Below, one piece after another: positions 4,631 to 10,912 of a stretch of 10,912 nucleotides of DNA. The notes under the pieces were generated by a model. That model had not been told where the DNA came from, did no database searches, and saw nothing but the letters and a program-made list of their open reading frames with translations. Position 1 is the first letter of the stretch; each line of letters starts with the position of its first letter. Source of the stretch: an uncultured Planctomycetaceae bacterium (GTDB taxonomy: Bacteria; Planctomycetota; Planctomycetia; Pirellulales; Pirellulaceae); the NCBI GenBank assembly GCA_937967755.1, contig CALBTA010000032.1, forward strand, positions 1 through 10,912. The letters run 5' to 3'. The translations under genes were made by a program, and so were the position numbers.

Positions 4631-7405
4631 TCACCGTCGCGGCAAACGGATGAGGTCTCGCAGCCGTGACGCCGATTCAGCCCTGCTTTCGGGGGAGGTT
4701 CGCGTCACACCGCCGACGACGATTTCCACATCATCGATCATCGCTTCGCCCAGCCCAGTCAATTCGAAGTCGACCGTCAAATGTTGATCTCGAACAGCCG
4801 TTCCGAACAAGGTGAATCGTTCCCAACCATCGGTGCGGCCAATGGTGATCGCACCTTCTTTGCCGGTTACTGATTCGTAAATCATTAGGCCGTCGAACGA
4901 ATCCACCAGCGGCGAATCGATGCGAACAAATCCCGAAACGCGGAAAGTTTGCCCAGCGCGTATCGGGGCGTTCGGCGAACGAATCCATACAGGCGGCGTT
5001 TCCACCAGCGCTGCGTTTGCATCGCCACCGCGCGTTGCCTCCATCCGCAACGAATACTCGCCTGTTCGCGGTGCCACAGTAGAAAGTTCAACGAAGCTGC
5101 GAACTTGCGGTTGCTCATGGCGATAGTGACGCCAGCCCGCCTGGGTCATGCGGTCCAGACTTTCCATGTTGCCGCTTTGCTCGGTCGCTCGCGAAGCGCC
5201 TGCTGTGATTGTTGCCCAGGGTTGAATCGCCTGAATTTCAAAGCAGCGCGCGACCGGGGGCTGAATCCCGTTCACCTGCATGATCGAATCTTCCCATGCT
5301 GCCCGGCGCACTTGGGCCAGCGCAACCGATGCCCGCTGCGTGTACATCGACGCGGCCCCGACAACGCCATCGTTGACCATCCTATCGGCCTGCTGCAAAT
5401 TCACATCGATCAATGAAAGCCGGGTCGCCAAATCTCTTGGCGCTTCGTTCCCGCTGCGCTGCGCTAACACGCTCTTGGTACGTTCTAACAAGGACACGGT
5501 CGAGGCCAACTGCAACTCGGTCACTCGGTTGCGCTCAGTCGCGGCGTTCTGTGCTACGCGGGCGTAGATGAGCGGGTCGGTCGTGAACACCAGTGCCGTC
5601 GCCCAACCGAGTGATTTGAGTGCGACGCCGACTCCTCCGGTGACGCGGCGGTGGGCCAGCGGTCGTACACCCGTCGGCGAAATCTGGTAGGCATCGCTGG
5701 ATTCCGATACACCAGGAACAACCAACGACAGCCGGTTGACCGCCGGCGGGGCAATGCAGTGCTGCGAGCCCTCGGCAATCTGTGTCAGCAAGATCAATTG
5801 TGATTGCTGTGAAGAGAACATCGCCGCCCGCACGCCCGGCTGCGAAACGTCCAGCGGCGTTACATGGCTGCCAAGTGCCAGCCAGGGTTCGATCAGGTCT
5901 AACTCGCGGTTGACCATCTCTAACAAATGTGCGCGCTGAACAGCGGGTGAGCCGTCCCCGTCAAGCCGATCTCGCGAAGTGAAAACCAACCCGCGAGCGC
6001 CGGCGGTTAGCGCCGACCATGCCAAGAGGCGAAGCTGCTGCGGCTCGACGTTTGGGTTGGCATCGACGCCGGCGACCTTCGCTTGTTCCAACTGGCCCGC
6101 TGGGGGTTGCGTTTGAACTATCGCCCAGGCGGGCGTTCCAGGGCGAAGCAACTGCCGGCGCGCGGTGAACCAATCGCTGTACTGGTTCAGTTGGTGCGAA
6201 CTTCCCAAAGGCTCGCGGCGCAACAACATCACATTGGCAACCCGGCTATACGCCCGCAACGCTTCGTTGGCCTGCGCGATCAATGGGCGGCCTGGTTGTT
6301 TATCCGCCCGGCGTAAGGCGAACGCCAAATCGCGAACGCCGGCGAGTTGCCGGCCGTCCAGATCGGCACCAAGATGCCAGGCGATCACGCGATCATGGTT
6401 GGGGCCAACACTTCGCCCTTGCCCCACCGCGGGCGGCGGCGCGATGATCCACATGTTGTGGCGACGCGCTTCGGCGATTTGCCAGGGAGATGGCGGCGTG
6501 CCGATCTGCACGGCGTTAAAGCCTAGGCGCTTAAGAAACTCAAACGACTCGCCCCGGTGCTCAATGGCCCGCACGAACACAGGGTGCCCGTCTACCATCA
6601 GGACCGCGCCCCGCTGTTCGATAGCCACTTGCGTCACCGGCGGGGCATTTCCATCTCGTCCGGATTGCCACGCCCCTGCGGATGCGAACTGCGCCTGCTG
6701 TACGCTTGATGGACGATCCGATCCTTGGTCAGCCGGTTGCCACCCGCTTTGCTTCACCGGCAAATAACCTTCGATTTCCAAGTCGTCAATGAAAATCTCG
6801 TTCGTACCGACACCGCAATAAGCGTTCAGAACAACGAGGTCGAGATACGCTTCACGGACATCAACATCCTTATCAATTTGCAACCTCAGAACGCGCGCCT
6901 GTTGGGCAACGAGTTGCGGCGTGCCTTCGAGGGTTAACCGTTGCCACGCGCCGGCGTCGCGATAGATGGAACCCTGCAACAATGCCGTGACGGGCCGCGA
7001 TGTCTTCGGGTCGATGCAGCGCGGGAACACCACCCGCGCGAGTAGTTGCACCCCGGGCCGTGGAGACTTCACCCAAATACTGACCGATAACTCTTCAATG
7101 ACCCGGGGCCGGTCGATCGATTGGCTGAGGTATAGGAAGCTTCCCGTGCTGGTGGTGTATCTCAGTTGTTCGCAACCATGCCCCCAGTGCGATTGCGTCT
7201 GCACGCGCCGGTGATCAAGCAAGCGGTGGTTGGTGTCGGCTCCCGCGAAGTTCCAAGAGGTCTCTGGCGACTCGTAGTTCTCTCGAAACCCTGCCCGCGC
7301 GCATTCAATCCCCGCTGCCGCGACAAGGACCCAAACCGCGGCAAGCGTACCGATTGCACCGAATCTGCTGGCGCCGAGAGGAAATGTCCACGTCGTCGGA
7401 CTCAT
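4631..7405 (-). CDS. Large secreted protein with two jelly-roll-like modules and a TIM-barrel-like region
   Basis: The protein has 924 residues. Residues 1-39 are a signal peptide with hydrophobic core 'GTLAAVWVLVAAAG' and an Ala-X-Ala site ('ARA-G'). Residues 40-214 look like a carbohydrate-binding-type beta sandwich, ending in 'IFIDDLEIEGY'. Residues 263-510 resemble a glycoside-hydrolase TIM barrel: 'VDGHPVFVRAIEH', 'LKRLGFNAVQ', 'AEARRHNMWIIAP', 'IAWHLGADL', 'LLAWSALTAGARGLVF'. Residues 515-612 are beta-rich, 613-705 helical. Residues 715-897 form a second beta sandwich ending in 'AMIDDVEIV'. The usual acidic catalytic residue after the strand 'AWHLG' is not visible, so activity is doubtful. 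Export and glycan binding are inferred from these modules. No Shine-Dalgarno is visible before ATG 7405. The gene diverges from the 94-residue gene at 7718. I cannot name a family with confidence. Confidence 0.85.
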   Translation of the reverse strand: MSPTTWTFPLGASRFGAIGTLAAVWVLVAAAGIECARAGFRENYESPETSWNFAGADTNHRLLDHRRVQTQSHWGHGCEQLRYTTSTGSFLYLSQSIDRPRVIEELSVSIWVKSPRPGVQLLARVVFPRCIDPKTSRPVTALLQGSIYRDAGAWQRLTLEGTPQLVAQQARVLRLQIDKDVDVREAYLDLVVLNAYCGVGTNEIFIDDLEIEGYLPVKQSGWQPADQGSDRPSSVQQAQFASAGAWQSGRDGNAPPVTQVAIEQRGAVLMVDGHPVFVRAIEHRGESFEFLKRLGFNAVQIGTPPSPWQIAEARRHNMWIIAPPPAVGQGRSVGPNHDRVIAWHLGADLDGRQLAGVRDLAFALRRADKQPGRPLIAQANEALRAYSRVANVMLLRREPLGSSHQLNQYSDWFTARRQLLRPGTPAWAIVQTQPPAGQLEQAKVAGVDANPNVEPQQLRLLAWSALTAGARGLVFTSRDRLDGDGSPAVQRAHLLEMVNRELDLIEPWLALGSHVTPLDVSQPGVRAAMFSSQQSQLILLTQIAEGSQHCIAPPAVNRLSLVVPGVSESSDAYQISPTGVRPLAHRRVTGGVGVALKSLGWATALVFTTDPLIYARVAQNAATERNRVTELQLASTVSLLERTKSVLAQRSGNEAPRDLATRLSLIDVNLQQADRMVNDGVVGAASMYTQRASVALAQVRRAAWEDSIMQVNGIQPPVARCFEIQAIQPWATITAGASRATEQSGNMESLDRMTQAGWRHYRHEQPQVRSFVELSTVAPRTGEYSLRMEATRGGDANAALVETPPVWIRSPNAPIRAGQTFRVSGFVRIDSPLVDSFDGLMIYESVTGKEGAITIGRTDGWERFTLFGTAVRDQHLTVDFELTGLGEAMIDDVEIVVGGVTRTSPESRAESASRLRDLIRLPRR

Positions 7406-7717
7406 AGTGGATGGTCAGGCTGTCGTCGTCTGCGGCGGCTGTGGATAAAATACAACGTGACGCAGCGGTCGTTGTGTCGGCGCAAGTCGGGCTTGTATCA
7501 GGATTTACACACACCAGCCAGATCAAACGTTGACGTCCCGCATCATGCTGGCGCCCAGGGCGTGAGCGGGTGATTTGACCTAAACCTCCTACCACCAATG
7601 ATTTAGGTCGAGTGTTGAGCGTTCCCGCCGGCGTCTGGCACACCCTGTGCAATGGAGTGGGTCAGTTCGCCTGAGACGCCAGGCCGCCATCTACATGCTA
7701 CTTCAGTTAGGAACACC
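7406..7717. other. Divergent intergenic region with an 8-bp inverted repeat
   Basis: This 312-bp region separates the divergent starts at 7405 (-) and 7718 (+). It contains a perfect inverted repeat, GACCTAAA (7577-7584) and TTTAGGTC (7602-7609), with a 17-base spacer. The arm spacing could suit a dimeric regulator or a weak hairpin. A small hairpin GCACA-CCC-TGTGC lies at 7638-7650. No promoter of good quality was recognised on either strand and no gene is seen. Confidence 0.45.
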
Positions 7718-8002
7718 ATGAGCAGCGCACCACGCACCGAGAACAACGAAGCCGATCAACTCCCTAAGGATCTGGTCGAACTAACCGCCGCCATCGCCGC
7801 CTTACCCGCCGAGCACCGGCGCAACGTGGAGCCGATTCTGTTGCGGGTGACCGAAAGCACACGGCGCCGCCGGCGAATCCTAAACCTCGTTCAAGAAGCA
7901 TTGGCCCAACTTCGCTTGGACATGAAATACTTGATGTTCGACTTGGAAGCGACCCGACGTGAACGCGACGCCCTTCGCGAAGGCACTGATACGGACGATT
8001 AA
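7718..8002 (+). CDS. Small Arg-rich helical protein, function unknown
   Basis: This is a 94-residue protein. ATG 7718 is chosen over the in-frame ATG 7652 because AGGA lies six bases before it and the extra 22 residues look like translated leader. Residues 1-17 are polar and probably disordered. Residues 18-88 are predicted as two or more helices with coiled-coil character. They include a cluster of five Arg (49-53, 'RRRRR') and the well-ordered 'LNLVQEALAQLRLDMKYLMFDLEATRRERD'-like stretch at 56-84. The tail is acidic ('DTDD'). No signal peptide or membrane segment is present, so it is likely cytoplasmic. The strong amphipathic pattern suggests a real conserved protein, possibly nucleic-acid-binding or a dimerising adaptor, but no function can be assigned. 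It precedes the kinase gene by 214 bp on the same strand. Confidence 0.8.
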   Translation: MSSAPRTENNEADQLPKDLVELTAAIAALPAEHRRNVEPILLRVTESTRRRRRILNLVQEALAQLRLDMKYLMFDLEATRRERDALREGTDTDD

Positions 8003-8216
8003 GCTCCGCCCTCCGGTTCGAGAATTGCGTCATTCGCTCGGCGAAAGCCAGCTTTTCCCGGGGGAAACGCGACTTTTTCGGCTCGCGCCGTTGTCGCACC
8101 CCGAGTAGTTGCGTACCATGAAACTACAGAGAACCCGCGCTACCGCGCTCCTCAAAGATCCCGCCCCACCACTTTTCTTCGCCGAATTTACCGGCAATGT
8201 GCGACACCGATGATCG

Positions 8217-9731
8217 ATGTCTGATTTGACTGCGGAACAGTTTGCCCATCGCATCTTCGACGTCAACCTGTTGGACGAGCGTGAACTTGATTCGGTCTGG
8301 GGAGAATTCGGAACCCGCAATATTGCCTTCGACGATTTCCGCAATTTGCTGCTGCGGAAAGAGTTGCTCACCAACTTTCAGGTCGAAAAACTGCTGCGCG
8401 GCGACCGCAGCGGTTATTTCTATGGCGACTATAAAGTGCTGTACCTGGTCGGCACCGGAACGTTCGCGCGGGTCTTTCGGGCGGTCAACATCAAGACGAA
8501 GAAGGTCGTCGCGGTAAAGGTGCTGCGCCGGCGCTGGAGCGAAGACCCCAAGAAAACAGAACAGTTCCTACGTGAAGGGCAAATGGGGACGAACCTCCGC
8601 CACATTGGAATCGTTCCGATCTATGAAGTTCACAGCGTTGCCCGTTCCCACTTTCTGGTGATGGAGTTCGTTGAAGGGCAAAACTTGCGGCACTTTGTGC
8701 GCGTGCGTGAAAAAGTTGAACCGCTGGAAGCCGTTAAGCTGATGATCGACGTCTGCGGCGGGCTGGCCCACGCATTTGATCGCGGCGTGAGCCACCGCGA
8801 CTTAAAACTATCGAACATTCTCGTCTCATCCAGAGGCCGTGCCCGGCTGGTCGACTTTGGTCTGGCGGGTATCGGCGAAGGTGCCATGCTGGACGAGAAC
8901 CTAGCCGACTTCCCCAACCCCCGGACGATTGACTACGCCGCCTTGGAACGCGTGACCGGCGTAAAGAAAGACGACCGCCGGAGTGACGTCTATTTCACCG
9001 GCTGCATTTTCTACCACTTGCTGACCGGAAAAGCGCCGCTGCGGGAAACGAAGGATCGGTTGCAGCGGATGAGTTTGACGCGGTTTGAAGAAATCGTGCC
9101 GATCGTCAAGCTGGAACCAAAGCTGCCCGTACCCGTGATGATCGTCGCCAACAAGGCGATGGAACTGAATCCAACCAAGCGCTACCAGACGCCGGGCGAA
9201 ATGTTGGCCGATCTGGAAATCGCCAAGAAACGCCTGGAAGAGGCGGTCGAGACGGGCGAGGATCTTTCGCTCGAAACGCTGGGAACGGCCGAAGCCGAAG
9301 AGGCCATGCGATTGAAAACCGCGCGGGCACAGGCCGAAGGCGACAACCTGACGGTCATGATTGTCGAGTCGGATGTCGAGATGCAGAACTTGCTCCGGGA
9401 CCAGCTTAAAAAACATGGCTACCGGGTGTTGGTCTTCAACGATCCCAGCCGGGCGTTGGCCCGCTTTCAAGACCAACATGTCGCCGATTGTGTCTTGTTC
9501 TGTGCCGATAACATCGGCACTGCCGCCCTCGAAGCCTACAACGATTTCGGCCGGCTCGATCGTACGCGAAGGGTGCCCGCCGTGCTGTTGCTGGGAAAGA
9601 AACAGGCCGCTTGGGAAAGCCAAGTTAAGACAGGCGAACATCGCCGCGTTCTAGCCATGCCGGTAGGGATGAAGGCAGTCCGCGCGGCCATGAAAGATGC
9701 GATGGCCAACGCGCCGACGCCGGCCGTGTAA
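8217..9731 (+). CDS. Ser/Thr protein kinase fused to a degenerate response-regulator receiver domain
   Basis: The protein has 504 residues. The start is fixed by a TGA in frame two codons upstream. Residues 1-66 are a helical module ('LLTNFQVEKLLRGDRSGYF') typical of planctomycete kinases. The kinase domain (about 71-340) has the Gly loop 'GTGTFARV' (79-86, third Gly replaced by Ala), K101 in 'VAVK', E120, 'HRDLKLSN' (193-200), 'DFG' (213-215), 'YAALE' in place of the APE motif (240-244) and D257. It therefore looks active. A linker (341-376) leads to a receiver-like fold at 377-495. It starts 'LTVMIVESD' but has Cys429 at the phospho-Asp position ('DCVLFCAD'), Gly where Thr or Ser is expected ('LLLGKK') and Met481 in place of the conserved Lys ('LAMPVG'). 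No membrane segment is seen. The protein probably phosphorylates Ser or Thr in the cytoplasm, with the pseudo-receiver as a regulatory or docking part. Confidence 0.94.
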   Translation: MSDLTAEQFAHRIFDVNLLDERELDSVWGEFGTRNIAFDDFRNLLLRKELLTNFQVEKLLRGDRSGYFYGDYKVLYLVGTGTFARVFRAVNIKTKKVVAVKVLRRRWSEDPKKTEQFLREGQMGTNLRHIGIVPIYEVHSVARSHFLVMEFVEGQNLRHFVRVREKVEPLEAVKLMIDVCGGLAHAFDRGVSHRDLKLSNILVSSRGRARLVDFGLAGIGEGAMLDENLADFPNPRTIDYAALERVTGVKKDDRRSDVYFTGCIFYHLLTGKAPLRETKDRLQRMSLTRFEEIVPIVKLEPKLPVPVMIVANKAMELNPTKRYQTPGEMLADLEIAKKRLEEAVETGEDLSLETLGTAEAEEAMRLKTARAQAEGDNLTVMIVESDVEMQNLLRDQLKKHGYRVLVFNDPSRALARFQDQHVADCVLFCADNIGTAALEAYNDFGRLDRTRRVPAVLLLGKKQAAWESQVKTGEHRRVLAMPVGMKAVRAAMKDAMANAPTPAV

Positions 9732-9799
9732 GCCCTGCTTGCCATTTTGCGTTAGCTCTGGCGTTGGCCTGCTGCTTGCGATGGGCAACAATGCAGTTG

Positions 9800-9823
9800 T
9801 TGGTGCGGAACCTACCGCACCAA
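9800..9823. promoter_or_regulatory. Perfect 9-bp hairpin in the leader of the symporter gene
   Basis: TTGGTGCGG (9800-9808) and CCGCACCAA (9815-9823) pair perfectly around AACCTA. The hairpin ends 26 bp before the symporter ATG and about 70 bp after the kinase stop. No T-tract follows on either strand, so it is not a standard terminator. It could be an operator, a leader structure or an mRNA processing or stability element. Confidence 0.5.
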
Positions 9824-9849
9824 ATCTCGCACCCTAGCCCGCAATCGCC

Positions 9850-10912
9850 ATGAGCAGCAATCTCGAGAAAGACGCCCGAAGTGGAAAAGCTCGCCGCGGG
9901 TTCGGCGGGCTGATCGCCATCTTGATCGCCATTGTTGTGGGCGTGCTCGTTGGCGTGATTTTTGGCGAACGGATGTGGCTGGCTTCGGGAGAGGTCTCCA
10001 ACTACCGCGACCGCTTGCAGAAAACTTACGATCAAAAAGCTGTCTTCGCTAAAGACGCCGAAGAAGAAGCCGCCGCTGCAGGCGAAGCGGGAGACTTTGC
10101 AAAACAACGGGACTTGCTCGCCGAAGCCCAGCGGCTGCGGAGCCACAGACCGCTCATCCAGCAGCGTATCGATGAAGTTGAAGCCCTGGAGTCTCAAGCT
10201 CAAAGAGAAAAAGATTCCGCCGCCAACCGCGTTGCCGCCGTCTTCGCAGAACTTACCAAGTTCGTGGGCGACATCTTTCTGCAAGTCTTGAAACTGCTGG
10301 TCATTCCACTGGTGGTCACCAGCATGATCTGCGGCATCACGTCGCTGGGCGATGTTCGCAAGCTTGGCAAGATGGGCGGGTGGACCATTGGGTACTACGT
10401 CTTCACGATGGCCGTGGCGGTTGCGATTGGCATCGCTTTGGTCACCATGATTCAGCCGGGTGCGCAGGCGGATGATACGTTCAGCTATGTGAAAGAAAGT
10501 GTGCAAGAGAAGGAAGGCGTCGGCCCGATGGAAACGTTGTTGAACGTTTTCCGAGGGCGCGAAGATGACAAGGGCAGCGGCATGTTCCCTTCCAACATCT
10601 TCGAAGCCGCCAGTAGCACCAATGTATTGGCGTTGATCGTGTTTGCGATCATCTTCGGTGCGGCCCTGACGACCGTCGGCGAAAAAGGCCTGACCGTCAT
10701 CGCGTTCTTTGAAGGTGCCAATGAAGCGGTGATGAAAATGGTGCATCTGGTGATGCTGCTGGCCCCGATCGGAATCTACGGGCTGGTCGCCTGGAACATC
10801 GCCAAGAACGGCGGCGGCGAGGCGTTCTATGAAGAGATTCGAAAGCCGTTCTGGCCCGTGAGCACCGTGCCCATCGACTTCAGCCTGCACGCAGTGTTCC
10901 TCTCGCCGCTCA
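9850..10912 (+). CDS. Dicarboxylate/amino-acid:cation symporter (SLC1/DAACS family), 3' end outside the window
   Basis: Only the first 354 residues are present, and the frame is open to the right edge. An in-frame TAG at 9835-9837 makes ATG 9850 the first possible start. After an Arg and Lys-rich cytoplasmic N-terminus, TM1 spans about 19-39. 'DIFLQVLKLLVIPLVVTSMICGITSLGDVRKLG' (141-173) is the highly typical TM2 region of the family, and TM3 is about 176-203. 'MFPSNIFEAASSTNVLALIVFAIIFGAAL' (245-273) and 'APIGIYGLVAWNIAKNGGGEAF' (305-326) match later conserved segments. Such proteins import C4-dicarboxylates, glutamate, aspartate or neutral amino acids with Na+ or H+. The substrate motif NMDGT lies beyond the window. 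Residues 44-135 form an extra charged, coiled-coil-like insertion not found in GltPh-type members. The last 25 residues fit the family less well. Confidence 0.92.
   Translation, partial: MSSNLEKDARSGKARRGFGGLIAILIAIVVGVLVGVIFGERMWLASGEVSNYRDRLQKTYDQKAVFAKDAEEEAAAAGEAGDFAKQRDLLAEAQRLRSHRPLIQQRIDEVEALESQAQREKDSAANRVAAVFAELTKFVGDIFLQVLKLLVIPLVVTSMICGITSLGDVRKLGKMGGWTIGYYVFTMAVAVAIGIALVTMIQPGAQADDTFSYVKESVQEKEGVGPMETLLNVFRGREDDKGSGMFPSNIFEAASSTNVLALIVFAIIFGAALTTVGEKGLTVIAFFEGANEAVMKMVHLVMLLAPIGIYGLVAWNIAKNGGGEAFYEEIRKPFWPVSTVPIDFSLHAVFLSPL

Noticed and set aside
8054..8081. TTTCCCGGGGGAAA followed by a T5 run as a terminator of the 94-residue gene
   Set aside because: The stem is only 5-6 bp with a tiny loop, and the T-tract is separated from it by six GC-rich bases.
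8901..9641. Minus-strand open frame of 246 codons opposite the kinase gene
   Set aside because: It is antisense to a protein with complete kinase motifs and has no domain of its own.
9625..10890. Long minus-strand open frame (421 codons) opposite the symporter gene
   Set aside because: It is His and Gln-rich with no recognisable domain. The plus strand at the same place encodes a clear SLC1-family protein with an in-frame upstream stop fixing its start.
10837..10912. Possible frameshift near the right edge of the symporter gene
   Set aside because: The last 25 residues fit the family less well, but 'LHAVFLSPL' still matches in the same frame and other frames give no better match. Natural divergence or end-of-sequence errors cannot be separated here.

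Overview
The window most resembles a chromosomal segment of a planctomycete, probably of the Pirellulales type. This is inferred from the gene content. A Ser/Thr kinase carries a short N-terminal helical module before its catalytic domain. There is a very large secreted protein of unknown role, a gingipain-like (C25) peptidase end, and a small lysine-tailed protein. Several starts lack a clear Shine-Dalgarno sequence, and intergenic DNA is full of GTAG-headed palindromes. No rRNA, tRNA, CRISPR array or transposase gene was seen.

Layout. At 3-497 (+) is the C-terminal end of a secreted C25-type cysteine peptidase, convergent with a small basic, possibly DNA-binding protein at 583-825 (-). The stretch 826-1974 has no credible gene. 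It is a cluster of palindromic repeats: a two-hairpin element with 13-bp outer arms (936-1056), a paired hairpin element (1291-1339), nested single hairpins, and a MITE-like unit with GGAGTTTTTCA ends (1675-1800). A near-consensus sigma70-type promoter (1199-1226) fires into this cluster. An HD-domain phosphohydrolase follows (1975-2529, +). It is convergent with a small palindrome-rich lipoprotein gene (2824-3132, -), and a hairpin at 2747-2775 lies between them.

On the minus strand come a DusB-type tRNA-dihydrouridine synthase (3335-4405) and a 924-residue secreted protein (4631-7405). The latter has two jelly-roll-like modules flanking a TIM-barrel-like region. The 225-bp gap between these minus-strand genes holds two strong hairpins followed by a T-tract that reads only on the plus strand. 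This suggests a small plus-strand RNA or an orphan terminator.

The right third is all plus strand: a 94-residue helical protein (7718-8002), a Ser/Thr kinase fused to a degenerate receiver domain (8217-9731), and the first 354 residues of an SLC1/DAACS-family dicarboxylate or amino-acid:cation symporter (9850 to the window end). The symporter has an unusual coiled-coil-like insertion of about 90 residues between its first two membrane segments. Kinase and transporter are adjacent and co-directional, so a signalling-transport link is possible, but adjacency is the only evidence.

The observations most worth following are the kinase with a pseudo-receiver, the symporter insertion, the plus-strand hairpin pair at 4531-4597, and the palindrome cluster. 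No complete new defence or mobile system can be demonstrated here.
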